DNA of 13,870 bases from Candidatus Bathyarchaeota archaeon (GTDB lineage: Archaea > Thermoproteota > Bathyarchaeia > Bathyarchaeales > Bathycorpusculaceae), in the NCBI GenBank assembly GCA_003601875.1, contig PIYF01000006.1, positions 1 to 13,870 of the forward strand, in the 5' to 3' direction. Shown piece after piece: positions 7,834 through 13,870 of this stretch. The translations under genes and the position numbers were made by a program. Below the pieces are notes generated by a model. That model had not been told where the DNA came from. It saw only the letters and a program-made list of their open reading frames with translations, and ran no database searches. The number at the start of each line of letters is the position of its first letter. The stretch's first letter is position 1.

Positions 7834-7958
7834 GGTTTCCTCTCCGGTTTTACAACTTAGGATATTGATAACAACCTTAAAAGTTATTTTCTTTAAAGCA
7901 ATCTAAACTTTGTTAAAATTGAACATGTTGAAATTTGTCTTTACGTTAAGGTGGTTTT
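7834..7958. promoter_or_regulatory. Divergent promoter region, mutase operon and thiolase 1
   Basis: This 125-base gap drives the mutase operon to the left and thiolase 1 to the right. For the mutase, a TATA-like CTTTTAAGG (minus strand, 7876-7884) lies about 45 bases before the ATG, and GGAGAGG lies close to it. For thiolase 1 the ribosome site AAGGTGG (7948-7954) precedes ATG 7959; AT-rich TTGTTAAAATT near 7910-7920 is the best TATA candidate. The shared region would allow joint control. No clear operator palindrome was found. Confidence 0.4.
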
Positions 7959-9137
7959 ATGCTTAGAAAAATAGCGATAATAGGTTGTGGAATGACAAAG
8001 TTTGGTAAACATGAGGATAAAACTATAACGGAGCTTATGTTAGAATCCTCTTTAAAAGCCATTGAAGATGCTTGTATAAGCGAAAAAGATGTGGAAGCAA
8101 TTTATGTTGGCAACATGCTTGCACAAGCACTTAACAAGCAGAGCTTACTTGCAAACGTTTTAGCAGATCAGCTTGGACTATACAATGTAATTGTTGAGGG
8201 AGTATCTAACGGAACAGCTTCTGGAGGTTCAGCTGTTAGAAGTGCTTGTTTAGCTGTTGCTTCAAACTTTTGTGATGTTGCTTTGGTAACCGGAGTGGAG
8301 AAGATGCGTGGTTCACCTCGGGATAAGGTTACAAGTCTTTTAGCGACTATGAATTATCCAATCGAACGTGAGCAAGGCATCACGCTTCCATCATTAGCTG
8401 CCATGTTCACAAGGCTTTACATGAAAAGGTATGGTTTAAAACGTGAACATTTAGCCTTAGTTACAGTGAAAAATCATTCAAACGCTCTTAAAAATCCTTA
8501 CGCTCATATAAGGAAAGCTGTCACTCTAGAAGAGTTACTTTCAGAGGATAACTCGAAAAACCCTGTTGTAGCTGATCCACTAAGACTTTACGATTGCTGT
8601 CCAATTTCAGATGGTTCAGCATCCCTAATCATTTGCAGTTTAGAAAAAGCCAAAAAATTTGTTGACACACCGATAATTGTTAAGGGTTTTGGACAGGGAG
8701 TTGATAAGATGGGTGTATGTGAAAGAGAAGACGTCACGGTTCTAAAAGCATTAAGGGAAGCTTCAAATCAAGCCTTCAAAATGGCGAAGATTACACCTAA
8801 AGAAATAGACGTAGCTGAACTTCATGATGCATTTACAATACTTGAAATAGCTGAAAGTGAGGACGCTGGCTTCTTTAAAAAAGGCATGGGATATAAGGCG
8901 TTGGAAGATGGAATCACCTCTCTTGACGGAGAACTACCGATAAATCCTTCAGGAGGATTAAAGGCTAGGGGACACCCAGTCGGCGCCACTGGCGTAGCTC
9001 AACTTGTTGAACTTACATGGCAACTTCGAGGAGAAGCTGGAGCAAGACAGGTGAATAATAATGTGGAAAAGGCTTTTTCATGTAATTTAGGTGGATTTGC
9101 AAGTAATGTGCTTGCTTTTGTTTTAACAAGAAGTTAA
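7959..9137 (+). CDS. Thiolase 1: SCP-x-type thiolase homologue without nucleophilic Cys
   Basis: This 392-residue protein has full-length thiolase architecture of the archaeal acetyl-CoA acetyltransferase/SCP-x group. Where active members have a CAS-type motif, it has NGTASGG with T86 in the place of the acyl-accepting Cys (codon ACA, 8214-8216). The remaining catalytic landmarks are intact: HDAF with H289, GHP with H339, and C375-N-L-G-G near the C-terminus, where thiolase 3 has H372-N-V-G-G. The frame is open throughout and flanking motifs are normal, so this is a substitution, not decay. It is divergent from the mutase operon and convergent with the DUF35 gene of thiolase 2. No DUF35 gene follows it on its own strand. 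It may act on a CoA ester without a covalent acyl-Cys step, or may be a partner subunit. Usual annotation would be acetyl-CoA acetyltransferase; activity as such is doubtful. Confidence 0.88.
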   Translation: MLRKIAIIGCGMTKFGKHEDKTITELMLESSLKAIEDACISEKDVEAIYVGNMLAQALNKQSLLANVLADQLGLYNVIVEGVSNGTASGGSAVRSACLAVASNFCDVALVTGVEKMRGSPRDKVTSLLATMNYPIEREQGITLPSLAAMFTRLYMKRYGLKREHLALVTVKNHSNALKNPYAHIRKAVTLEELLSEDNSKNPVVADPLRLYDCCPISDGSASLIICSLEKAKKFVDTPIIVKGFGQGVDKMGVCEREDVTVLKALREASNQAFKMAKITPKEIDVAELHDAFTILEIAESEDAGFFKKGMGYKALEDGITSLDGELPINPSGGLKARGHPVGATGVAQLVELTWQLRGEAGARQVNNNVEKAFSCNLGGFASNVLAFVLTRS

Positions 9138-9169
9138 ATATTAAAGAAAAATGGATGTTGAGAGTTATG

Positions 9170-9883
9170 TTAGATTTCTATGCTGGGTTTTGCCTCTGAA
9201 CCGAACTTTCTGACAACCCATTCTTTCACTTTACGCATATCATCCTTCAATCTTTCAATAGTTTCAGAACTCATTATCCTTTTAGAGGGGTCTGGTGTTT
9301 CAGCTGGAGTGCAATAAATGTCCATTATGTCGCCTTTTGGATGTTCAACAAAGTTTATGTTCACTTTCAGCCCTGGATAAACATCCCATGGGTTTACCTT
9401 CAAAAGTCTTGTAGGCACAGTTGTGCAGCATCCCTCAACTCTAACGTAGGCTATTATGAATGGAAGCGTCTTCAAGAACGGGGTTGCTGAAAAAGCCATA
9501 ACAGAGAAAGTATGCACTTCTCCACGTGGAGGAAGTTCAACCCATTCTGTTTCCTCTAAACGACATTCAGCATTCCAACAGTGCGCCCTAGGCGGTAAAT
9601 ATATGCTTCCACATTTTGGACATTTGCTTCCGTAAAGCTTCTTTTCAAGTAAGCCTTTGAAAAATTTTGATGTCATTCCATAACTGTGATGGTAAAGGGA
9701 AGCGTGAGGTCTCTGAATTACAAGGTAATTGGTTGTAGAAAGCTTGTCAAGTCTGTATCCTTTAGGCCCTTCAATCCATCTCCATCCAACAGGAGACCAG
9801 TTTCCTTGTCTAGCCCATTCATCCCACTGCTTGTTATACTCTAAAGACTCAACAATTTTTTTAGGTTTATAAGCCATTTTCAT
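9170..9883 (-). CDS. Long DUF35 zinc-ribbon/OB-fold acyl-CoA-binding protein
   Basis: DUF35 proteins pair with thiolase-superfamily enzymes. In the archaeal thiolase/HMG-CoA synthase complex a DUF35 subunit joins the two enzymes at a shared CoA site, and in steroid-degrading bacteria one activates an aldolase. Counting from the first ATG, this protein has about 237 residues, against about 134 for the other DUF35 gene here. About 70 extra residues precede the rubredoxin-like helix and zinc ribbon (CPKCG and C...EC, cysteines near 88, 91, 102 and 107). The OB-fold follows (about 115-190), then a charged helical tail. The start is ATG 9883, which shares one base with the thiolase 2 stop (TGATG) behind GAGAGAGG; a TTG at 9886 and an ATG at 9877 are alternatives. 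It is the probable obligate partner of thiolase 2. Confidence 0.88.
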   Translation of the reverse strand: MKMAYKPKKIVESLEYNKQWDEWARQGNWSPVGWRWIEGPKGYRLDKLSTTNYLVIQRPHASLYHHSYGMTSKFFKGLLEKKLYGSKCPKCGSIYLPPRAHCWNAECRLEETEWVELPPRGEVHTFSVMAFSATPFLKTLPFIIAYVRVEGCCTTVPTRLLKVNPWDVYPGLKVNINFVEHPKGDIMDIYCTPAETPDPSKRIMSSETIERLKDDMRKVKEWVVRKFGSEAKPSIEI

Positions 9884-11172
9884 CAACCTCTCTCAAAAAT
9901 TATAACACCGGATTGGCAACCAGTTCCTCCATGTCCCTGAAGTAGAGCTCTTTGCGCTCCGCTTAACGCTCGAGCCTTCGTCTTCCACTTATTAGCTGTT
10001 TGCTCTGTTAATTGCCAATAAATCTGCATTGCTTGAGCTATTGAAGTTGCACCAACAGGATGTCCAGCTGCTGTGTGAGCCCCGCTAAGCTGGCATGGAA
10101 GCTCTCCTCCCCAATCCGTTACTCCTTCTCTCACCAAAATTTTTCCTTCACCACGCTTACAGAACCTCAAATCCTCATACTCAGCAAGTTCAACTCCATC
10201 GTAAGGATTGAAAAGTTCAGCGAAGTCAAGCTGTTTTACCGGATTGTCTATCCCAGCCATTTTATATGCCATGTCACCTGAAACACGTATAGAACCAAAA
10301 TTAGCCATTTCAGGATAGGGTGAAGCGGTTTTCGTTGAAACACCTGGATAAATTGATTCATCTTCTGAGTAAAGCCCCCTATACATTGGGTTATCAACTC
10401 TGTCACCTGGACGCATAGTGTCGGTGCCTAAGCCAACACCAGTTATCCAAACAGGTGAATCAGTGAACTTTTTAGCGGTTTCCTCGCTAGCAAGCAACAT
10501 GCAAGCCGCTCCATCACTTATCATAGCACAATTCAAGGCACGGTAAGGCCATGATATAAGCCTAGACTTGAACACGTCGTCAACCGTTATGAATGTTGTT
10601 CCGTGTTGACTGCGCCATTGAGCATACGGATTGAACGTTGCATTGTTATGATTTTTAACAGCGATTTTCGCTAGGTCTTCCTCAGTTTCACCGTAAAGAT
10701 ACATATGTCGCGTTTCTAAAACTGCGTAATATCCAGTATAGTATCCTCCAACAGGAAAGTCAAAGTCTGTGTCAGAAGCAGCTGCAATAAACTCGTTAAC
10801 CTTAGGAGTGTCTAACTCACTCATCTTTTCCCAGCCTACAACAAGAACGTTCTTGAAAATTCCCGATTTAATATACATGAAAGCGTTGATTAACGCGTCT
10901 ATAGGTGTAGCTCCTCCAGATTCAACTCTATAGGCTGGCTTTGGAAGCAAACCTAAATAGTCATGGATTATCCAGTGAAAACATAATTGGCCGGCAAGGT
11001 GATCGCTAAAGTAAGAATATATCACCGCATCTATATCCTTTGGATAGTCAATGTTTGAGTTGTCAGCAAGCATTTCTCGAACAGCTTCAGCGCACATTTC
11101 TTCATGTAACTCGTAGCGGGGATTGTCAAACCTTGAAATCCCCCCTCCAACAACAGCGACACGATTGCTCAT
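9883..11172 (-). CDS. Thiolase 2: divergent thiolase-fold protein lacking Cys and His
   Basis: This 429-residue thiolase-superfamily protein is about 40 residues longer than the two paralogues; much of the extra length lies around residues 250-296. The motif that should hold the nucleophile reads VESGGATP, with G87 at the Cys position (codon GGA, 10912-10914). The region equivalent to HDCF reads FNPYDG, with F321 at the His position and Y324 nearby. GHP is kept (H371), as is a C-terminal HGG (H414). Ordinary thiolytic or Claisen chemistry through an acyl-Cys intermediate therefore looks impossible. Cys-less, Tyr-using thiolase-fold enzymes paired with DUF35 are known as steroid side-chain aldolases (Ltp2 with ChsH2), which makes a CoA-dependent retro-aldol enzyme a reasonable guess. 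A non-catalytic subunit is the alternative. The ATG is preceded by AAGGTGG; the gene is coupled to the DUF35 gene downstream. Confidence 0.85.
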   Translation of the reverse strand: MSNRVAVVGGGISRFDNPRYELHEEMCAEAVREMLADNSNIDYPKDIDAVIYSYFSDHLAGQLCFHWIIHDYLGLLPKPAYRVESGGATPIDALINAFMYIKSGIFKNVLVVGWEKMSELDTPKVNEFIAAASDTDFDFPVGGYYTGYYAVLETRHMYLYGETEEDLAKIAVKNHNNATFNPYAQWRSQHGTTFITVDDVFKSRLISWPYRALNCAMISDGAACMLLASEETAKKFTDSPVWITGVGLGTDTMRPGDRVDNPMYRGLYSEDESIYPGVSTKTASPYPEMANFGSIRVSGDMAYKMAGIDNPVKQLDFAELFNPYDGVELAEYEDLRFCKRGEGKILVREGVTDWGGELPCQLSGAHTAAGHPVGATSIAQAMQIYWQLTEQTANKWKTKARALSGAQRALLQGHGGTGCQSGVIIFERG

Positions 11173-11309
11173 TTTTCCACCTTCAATGAAGAGAAATCTA
11201 AATTTGAACCATAAACTCTATAAAACTTTCGTAAAATTTTGTTACTTCCATTGAAGAAACTTAAATATCTGCAACACAATTGAAAATTTAAACATGTGAG
11301 GAGATTTAA
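11173..11309. promoter_or_regulatory. Divergent promoter between the two thiolase-DUF35 pairs
   Basis: This 137-base AT-rich gap holds a TATA-like TTAAATAT (11261-11268) about 43 bases before the TTG start of thiolase 3. On the other strand GTTTTATAG (11218-11226) lies about 46-54 bases before the ATG of thiolase 2. Ribosome sites are AAGGTGG for thiolase 2 and GAGGAG (11298-11303) for thiolase 3. The two cores are about 40 bases apart, so each pair has its own promoter but could share a regulator. Confidence 0.45.
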
Positions 11310-12479
11310 TTGAAGGGTAAACCATTAGTCTCCATAATTTCTGCAGGTTTATCAAAATTTGGAAAACTTGAAGGATTATATGGAAGGGAAATATTCGCTG
11401 AAGCAGTTAAAGAAGCCTTCGACAGATGTCCAAACCTTAACCCAAAGGACATTCAAGCCCTATTCGTTGGACATATGGGGGAATCTTATGAACATCAAGG
11501 GCATACTGGTGCAACCTTAGCTGACTGGACAGGTCTCCTTCACATACCAGCTACAAGAACAGAAACGGCTTGTGCATCTTCAGGTGCAGCCTTAAGAATT
11601 GGAATATTTTCAATTCTTTCAGGCTTATACGACGTTGTTATGGTTGGAGGTGTTGAAAAAATGACCAATAGAACAACCCCTGAAGTCACAGAATTCCTTG
11701 CAATGGCTTCAGATTTCCCCTTTGAACAATGGCATGGAATAACATTTCCAGGGTTATACGCCTTAATGGCTACAGCTCACATGCATAAATATGGAACAAC
11801 AGAGGAACAATTAGCCATGGTCGCCGTTAAAAATCATCATAACGGATTTTTAAATCCTAAAGCACATATGCAGAAGGAGGTAACCCTTGAAAAAGCCTTA
11901 TCATCAAGAGTTATTGCTTGGCCTCTGAAACTTTACGATTGTTCACTTATAACGGATGGTGCAAGCTGTTTGGTGCTTACAAAACCTGAACTTGCAAAAA
12001 AATACACCGACACGCCTGTACAAATAATTGGAACAGGCCAAGCAAGCGACAGTATAGGCATATATGAACGTGAAAGTTTCACATCGCTAATTGCAGCAAA
12101 ATTAGCAGCTAAACAAGCCTACCAAATGGCTGATGTAACCCCAAAGGATATAGATGTTGCAGAAGTTCACGACTGTTTCACAATAGCCGAGATAATAGCA
12201 TATGAAGATTTAGGTTTTTGTAAACCGGGAGAAGGTGGACGCCTAATTGAGAATGGTGAAACAACCCTTGAAGGTTCATTACCCGTAAACACAAGCGGTG
12301 GATTAAAAGCGAAAGGGCATCCTGTAGGTGCAACAGGAACAGCTCAAGCATACGAAATATATTTACAGTTAACTGGACAAGCTGAAAAGAGGCAGGTAGA
12401 AAACGCGGAAATAGGATTAACCCATAACGTTGGAGGTTCAGGAGCAACTGCAGCAGTTCACATATTTAGGAGGGAATAA
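11310..12479 (+). CDS. Thiolase 3: canonical SCP-x-type acetyl-CoA acetyltransferase
   Basis: This 389-residue thiolase has its active site complete for this group: nucleophile C88 in TACASSG (codon TGT, 11571-11573), HDCF with H287, GHP with H337, and THNVGG with H372 near the C-terminus. It should condense two acyl-CoAs to a beta-ketoacyl-CoA or cleave one thiolytically, for example acetoacetyl-CoA and two acetyl-CoA. The start is TTG 11310, supported by GAGGAG six bases upstream; no better ATG lies near. A DUF35 gene starts one base after the stop, the arrangement seen in the archaeal acetoacetyl-CoA thiolase systems feeding HMG-CoA synthase. No HMG-CoA synthase is in this window, so whether it serves mevalonate synthesis or acyl-CoA breakdown is open; the mutase operon nearby favours the latter. 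Confidence 0.92.
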   Translation: MKGKPLVSIISAGLSKFGKLEGLYGREIFAEAVKEAFDRCPNLNPKDIQALFVGHMGESYEHQGHTGATLADWTGLLHIPATRTETACASSGAALRIGIFSILSGLYDVVMVGGVEKMTNRTTPEVTEFLAMASDFPFEQWHGITFPGLYALMATAHMHKYGTTEEQLAMVAVKNHHNGFLNPKAHMQKEVTLEKALSSRVIAWPLKLYDCSLITDGASCLVLTKPELAKKYTDTPVQIIGTGQASDSIGIYERESFTSLIAAKLAAKQAYQMADVTPKDIDVAEVHDCFTIAEIIAYEDLGFCKPGEGGRLIENGETTLEGSLPVNTSGGLKAKGHPVGATGTAQAYEIYLQLTGQAEKRQVENAEIGLTHNVGGSGATAAVHIFRRE

Positions 12480-12480
12480 A

Positions 12481-12885
12481 ATGAGTGAAGAAAAACCTTT
12501 CACAATAGAACAATTCTACAAATATATTAGTCAAGGAAAACTTATGGGTGGAAAATGCAAGAAATGCGGAACAATCTATCTTCCACCAAGACCAGTATGC
12601 ACCAAATGTCACTCAAAAGATTTCGAATGGATTGAAATCCAGCCAAAAGGAAAACTTTTAACATACACAATAATCCACGTGGCTCCAGTACAGTTTCAAT
12701 CAATGGCGCCATATGCCGTCGGCATAATCCAACTTGAAAATGGATTAAAAATTCCAGGTATAATAAAGAACGTTGAACATGATAAAATTAAAATCGGAAT
12801 GGAACTTAAAGTAGTCTTCGAAAAAACTCCAGTAAACGTTTCCCAATGGCCTCAATGGCCAAGATACTACTTCAAACCAGCTTAA
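12481..12885 (+). CDS. DUF35 zinc-ribbon/OB-fold partner of thiolase 3
   Basis: This 134-residue DUF35 protein is of standard length. An N-terminal helix (FYKYISQGKL) is followed by a four-Cys zinc ribbon (C26, C29, C40, C43; KCKKCG and VCTKC) and an OB-fold (about 50-120). Such proteins bind CoA esters and dock on thiolases. ATG 12481 is chosen over in-frame upstream codons because AGGAGGG (12469-12475) lies just before it and the thiolase stop is one base away. It is translationally coupled to thiolase 3. The zinc site is complete, so a functional subunit is expected. Confidence 0.92.
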   Translation: MSEEKPFTIEQFYKYISQGKLMGGKCKKCGTIYLPPRPVCTKCHSKDFEWIEIQPKGKLLTYTIIHVAPVQFQSMAPYAVGIIQLENGLKIPGIIKNVEHDKIKIGMELKVVFEKTPVNVSQWPQWPRYYFKPA

Positions 12886-12902
12886 ACACGTTAATCTCAA
12901 AA

Positions 12903-13592
12903 TTAACTTTTCAATATATTTATTTCTCTTATTAAAGTCGGTAGGTCGGTGATTGAGGTTATTAGATAGTTTGCTCCTGCATTTATGAGTTCTTTTGGTG
13001 ATGAAAGTCCTGTTGGTAAACCAACAGCTATAGCGTTAAGTTCATTTGAACATTTCATATCGCTGACTCCATCTCCAACAACTATTGTTTCGCTTGGGTT
13101 AACGTTTAAAGCTTTCAAAACCATTCTTAAATGTTCAATGTTTGGTTTCACATTTTCCACATCATCCCTCGAGGCTATGGCTTCAAAAAACTTTGTTAAG
13201 TTAAACCGTTTTAGCATGTAATCTACTGATATCCTACTATTAACTGTGAATAATCCTAACCTTAACTTCATATTCTTCAAAGTGTTAAGGGTTTCTTTAA
13301 CTCCTGGAATTAAGCTTGTTTTTTTAGCAGCTTCCAACTCGTATTTTTCAGCGATCATTAACGCTTTTTTACGAAGCTCTTTTATGGAACTTCGTCTTTC
13401 ATTGTTTTTGAAGAATATTTCAGCTTTCTTTAACATTTCAAATATGCTTTCTCTTGTTGAAAGAATTGATGCTGGTATCCCCTCTCTTACCAAGAAACTT
13501 TTCACTTCCACCCTCACAGTTTTATAATCAATGTTGAACCTTGCGAGAGTTCCGTCTAAATCGAAGATTACAGCCTTAATCATCTGCTTCAC
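12903..13592 (-). CDS. HAD-superfamily phosphatase (phosphoglycolate phosphatase-like)
   Basis: This 229-residue HAD hydrolase has all four motifs: DLDGT with nucleophile D11 and acid D13, T116 (LFTVNS) as motif II, K149 (VKPN) as motif III, and GDGVSD with D174 and D178 as motif IV. A helical cap (about 18-90) sits between motifs I and II, as in the C1-cap phosphoglycolate/beta-phosphoglucomutase-like group. It should dephosphorylate a small phosphate ester; the substrate is not evident. The start could be GTG 13592, as given, or ATG 13583, which begins right at the core strand; neither has a strong ribosome site. It converges on the thiolase 3-DUF35 operon with a 17-base gap. No functional link to the acyl-CoA genes is visible. 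Confidence 0.88.
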   Translation of the reverse strand: MKQMIKAVIFDLDGTLARFNIDYKTVRVEVKSFLVREGIPASILSTRESIFEMLKKAEIFFKNNERRSSIKELRKKALMIAEKYELEAAKKTSLIPGVKETLNTLKNMKLRLGLFTVNSRISVDYMLKRFNLTKFFEAIASRDDVENVKPNIEHLRMVLKALNVNPSETIVVGDGVSDMKCSNELNAIAVGLPTGLSSPKELINAGANYLITSITDLPTLIREINILKS

Positions 13593-13678
13593 TTGCCGCG
13601 GAGCCTAAAGTGTTTCTTGAGAAATATACTTTGCGGTAAATTGAATACAAACTTTTAAGTTATTTTATATTGATGGTT
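13593..13678. promoter_or_regulatory. Divergent promoter, HAD gene and right-edge gene
   Basis: For the HAD gene a TATA-like AAGTATATTTC (minus strand, 13621-13631) lies 30-40 bases upstream of the start. For the rightward gene TTTTAAG (13653-13659) is centred about 23 bases before ATG 13679 and no Shine-Dalgarno is present, which would fit a leaderless transcript. Positions are direct observations; function is inferred. Confidence 0.35.
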
Positions 13679-13870
13679 ATGAACTTTGAAGGTTATGTGA
13701 ACAATAACCTTTGGCCTATACTTGTTGAGGTGGTTCATTACTTACCAATGTATTCTCATCACAAAGGATATGTGCGAGAATTTATTTTAAACGAGAAACC
13801 AGAAATAAAACCAAGGGAACTTGCAAGTTTACTTGGAATTCCTTTAGGTGAGGCTTTAGTGATTCTTTAT
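13679..13870 (+). CDS. Unrecognised protein, 5' part only (runs off the window)
   Basis: The frame is open from ATG 13679 (or in-frame ATG 13673) to the window edge, giving about 64-66 residues with no stop. The start reads MNFEGYVNNNLWPILVEVVH. A later stretch (IKPRELASLLGIPLGEALV) looks like a helix-turn-helix-type segment with Lys/Glu-rich surroundings. I do not recognise the family. A TATA-like box about 23 bases upstream and the absence of a ribosome site suggest leaderless expression. It is divergent from the HAD gene. A DNA-binding or archaeal conserved protein is possible, but the remainder is needed to say. Confidence 0.65.
   Translation, partial: MNFEGYVNNNLWPILVEVVHYLPMYSHHKGYVREFILNEKPEIKPRELASLLGIPLGEALVILY

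Noticed and set aside
7959..9137. Thiolase 1 as a pseudogene or frameshifted gene
   Set aside because: The frame is full length, has a good ribosome site and keeps all other thiolase motifs; only the nucleophile is substituted.
9883..11172. HMG-CoA synthase for the archaeal thiolase/DUF35/HMGS complex
   Set aside because: The expected catalytic Cys is missing (Gly at that position) and the GHP and HGG motifs belong to the thiolase/SCP-x group, so it does not fit HMG-CoA synthase.
12178..12447. Antisense open frame within thiolase 3
   Set aside because: The Leu-rich translation is typical of the reverse of a coding frame; thiolase motifs on the plus strand are decisive.
12430..12480. Upstream in-frame start for the second DUF35 gene inside thiolase 3
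   Set aside because: It would add 17 residues of antisense-like low-quality sequence; AGGAGGG directly before ATG 12481 decides the start.
1..13870. CRISPR arrays, insertion sequences, tRNA or rRNA genes
   Set aside because: No regularly spaced repeats, transposase motifs, terminal inverted repeats, cloverleaf-like or rRNA-like segments were seen on reading; a computational scan was not possible.

Overview
The window reads as a piece of an archaeal chromosome. It is AT-rich, its genes are densely packed, and TATA-like boxes sit about 35 to 50 bases upstream of several starts. Strong Shine-Dalgarno sequences precede many genes, and TTG is a frequent start codon. The gene families fit this: a probable NitrOD5-like archaeal output domain, a V4R protein, a split B12-dependent acyl-CoA mutase, and SCP-x-type thiolases paired with DUF35 zinc-ribbon proteins. 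My best guess at lineage is Thermoproteota, Bathyarchaeia-like; this is inference, with no marker gene in view. No rRNA, tRNA, CRISPR array or mobile element was seen.

Left part (112-4235): a three-gene signalling operon encodes a small NitrOD5-like protein, a soluble triple-PAS histidine kinase and a stand-alone receiver, with overlapping reading frames. A V4R-domain protein converges on it. A P-loop kinase-like protein diverges from the V4R gene across a compact shared promoter.

Middle (4238-7833, minus strand): a tight four-gene operon reads acyl-CoA mutase large subunit, B12-binding small subunit, MeaB-type GTPase, corrinoid adenosyltransferase. This is a self-contained set: the enzyme, its G-protein chaperone and the enzyme that makes its coenzyme. 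By family it would be called methylmalonyl-CoA mutase. However, the two residues that read out the substrate carboxylate are F89 and Q207 instead of Tyr and Arg, which is the isobutyryl-CoA mutase pattern. I therefore predict interconversion of isobutyryl-CoA and n-butyryl-CoA, or a similar non-dicarboxylic substrate.

Right part (7959-12885): three thiolase-superfamily genes and two DUF35 genes. Thiolase 3 has the normal nucleophilic Cys (C88) and is followed directly by its DUF35 partner. Thiolase 1, divergent from the mutase operon, has Thr at that position. Thiolase 2 has Gly there and also lacks the active-site His of the HDCF motif; it is coupled to an unusually long DUF35 protein. The two thiolase-DUF35 pairs lie back to back around one intergenic promoter region. 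A plausible model is a branched/short-chain acyl-CoA module in which the mutase linearises or branches a C4-CoA, thiolase 3 does ordinary beta-ketoacyl-CoA chemistry, and the Cys-less paralogues do something else, perhaps aldol-type chemistry. No acyl-CoA dehydrogenase, hydratase or hydroxyacyl-CoA dehydrogenase is in the window, so the pathway is incomplete here.

Right edge: a HAD phosphatase, then the divergent 5' end of an unrecognised gene cut by the window. No gene-free stretch exceeds 300 bases.
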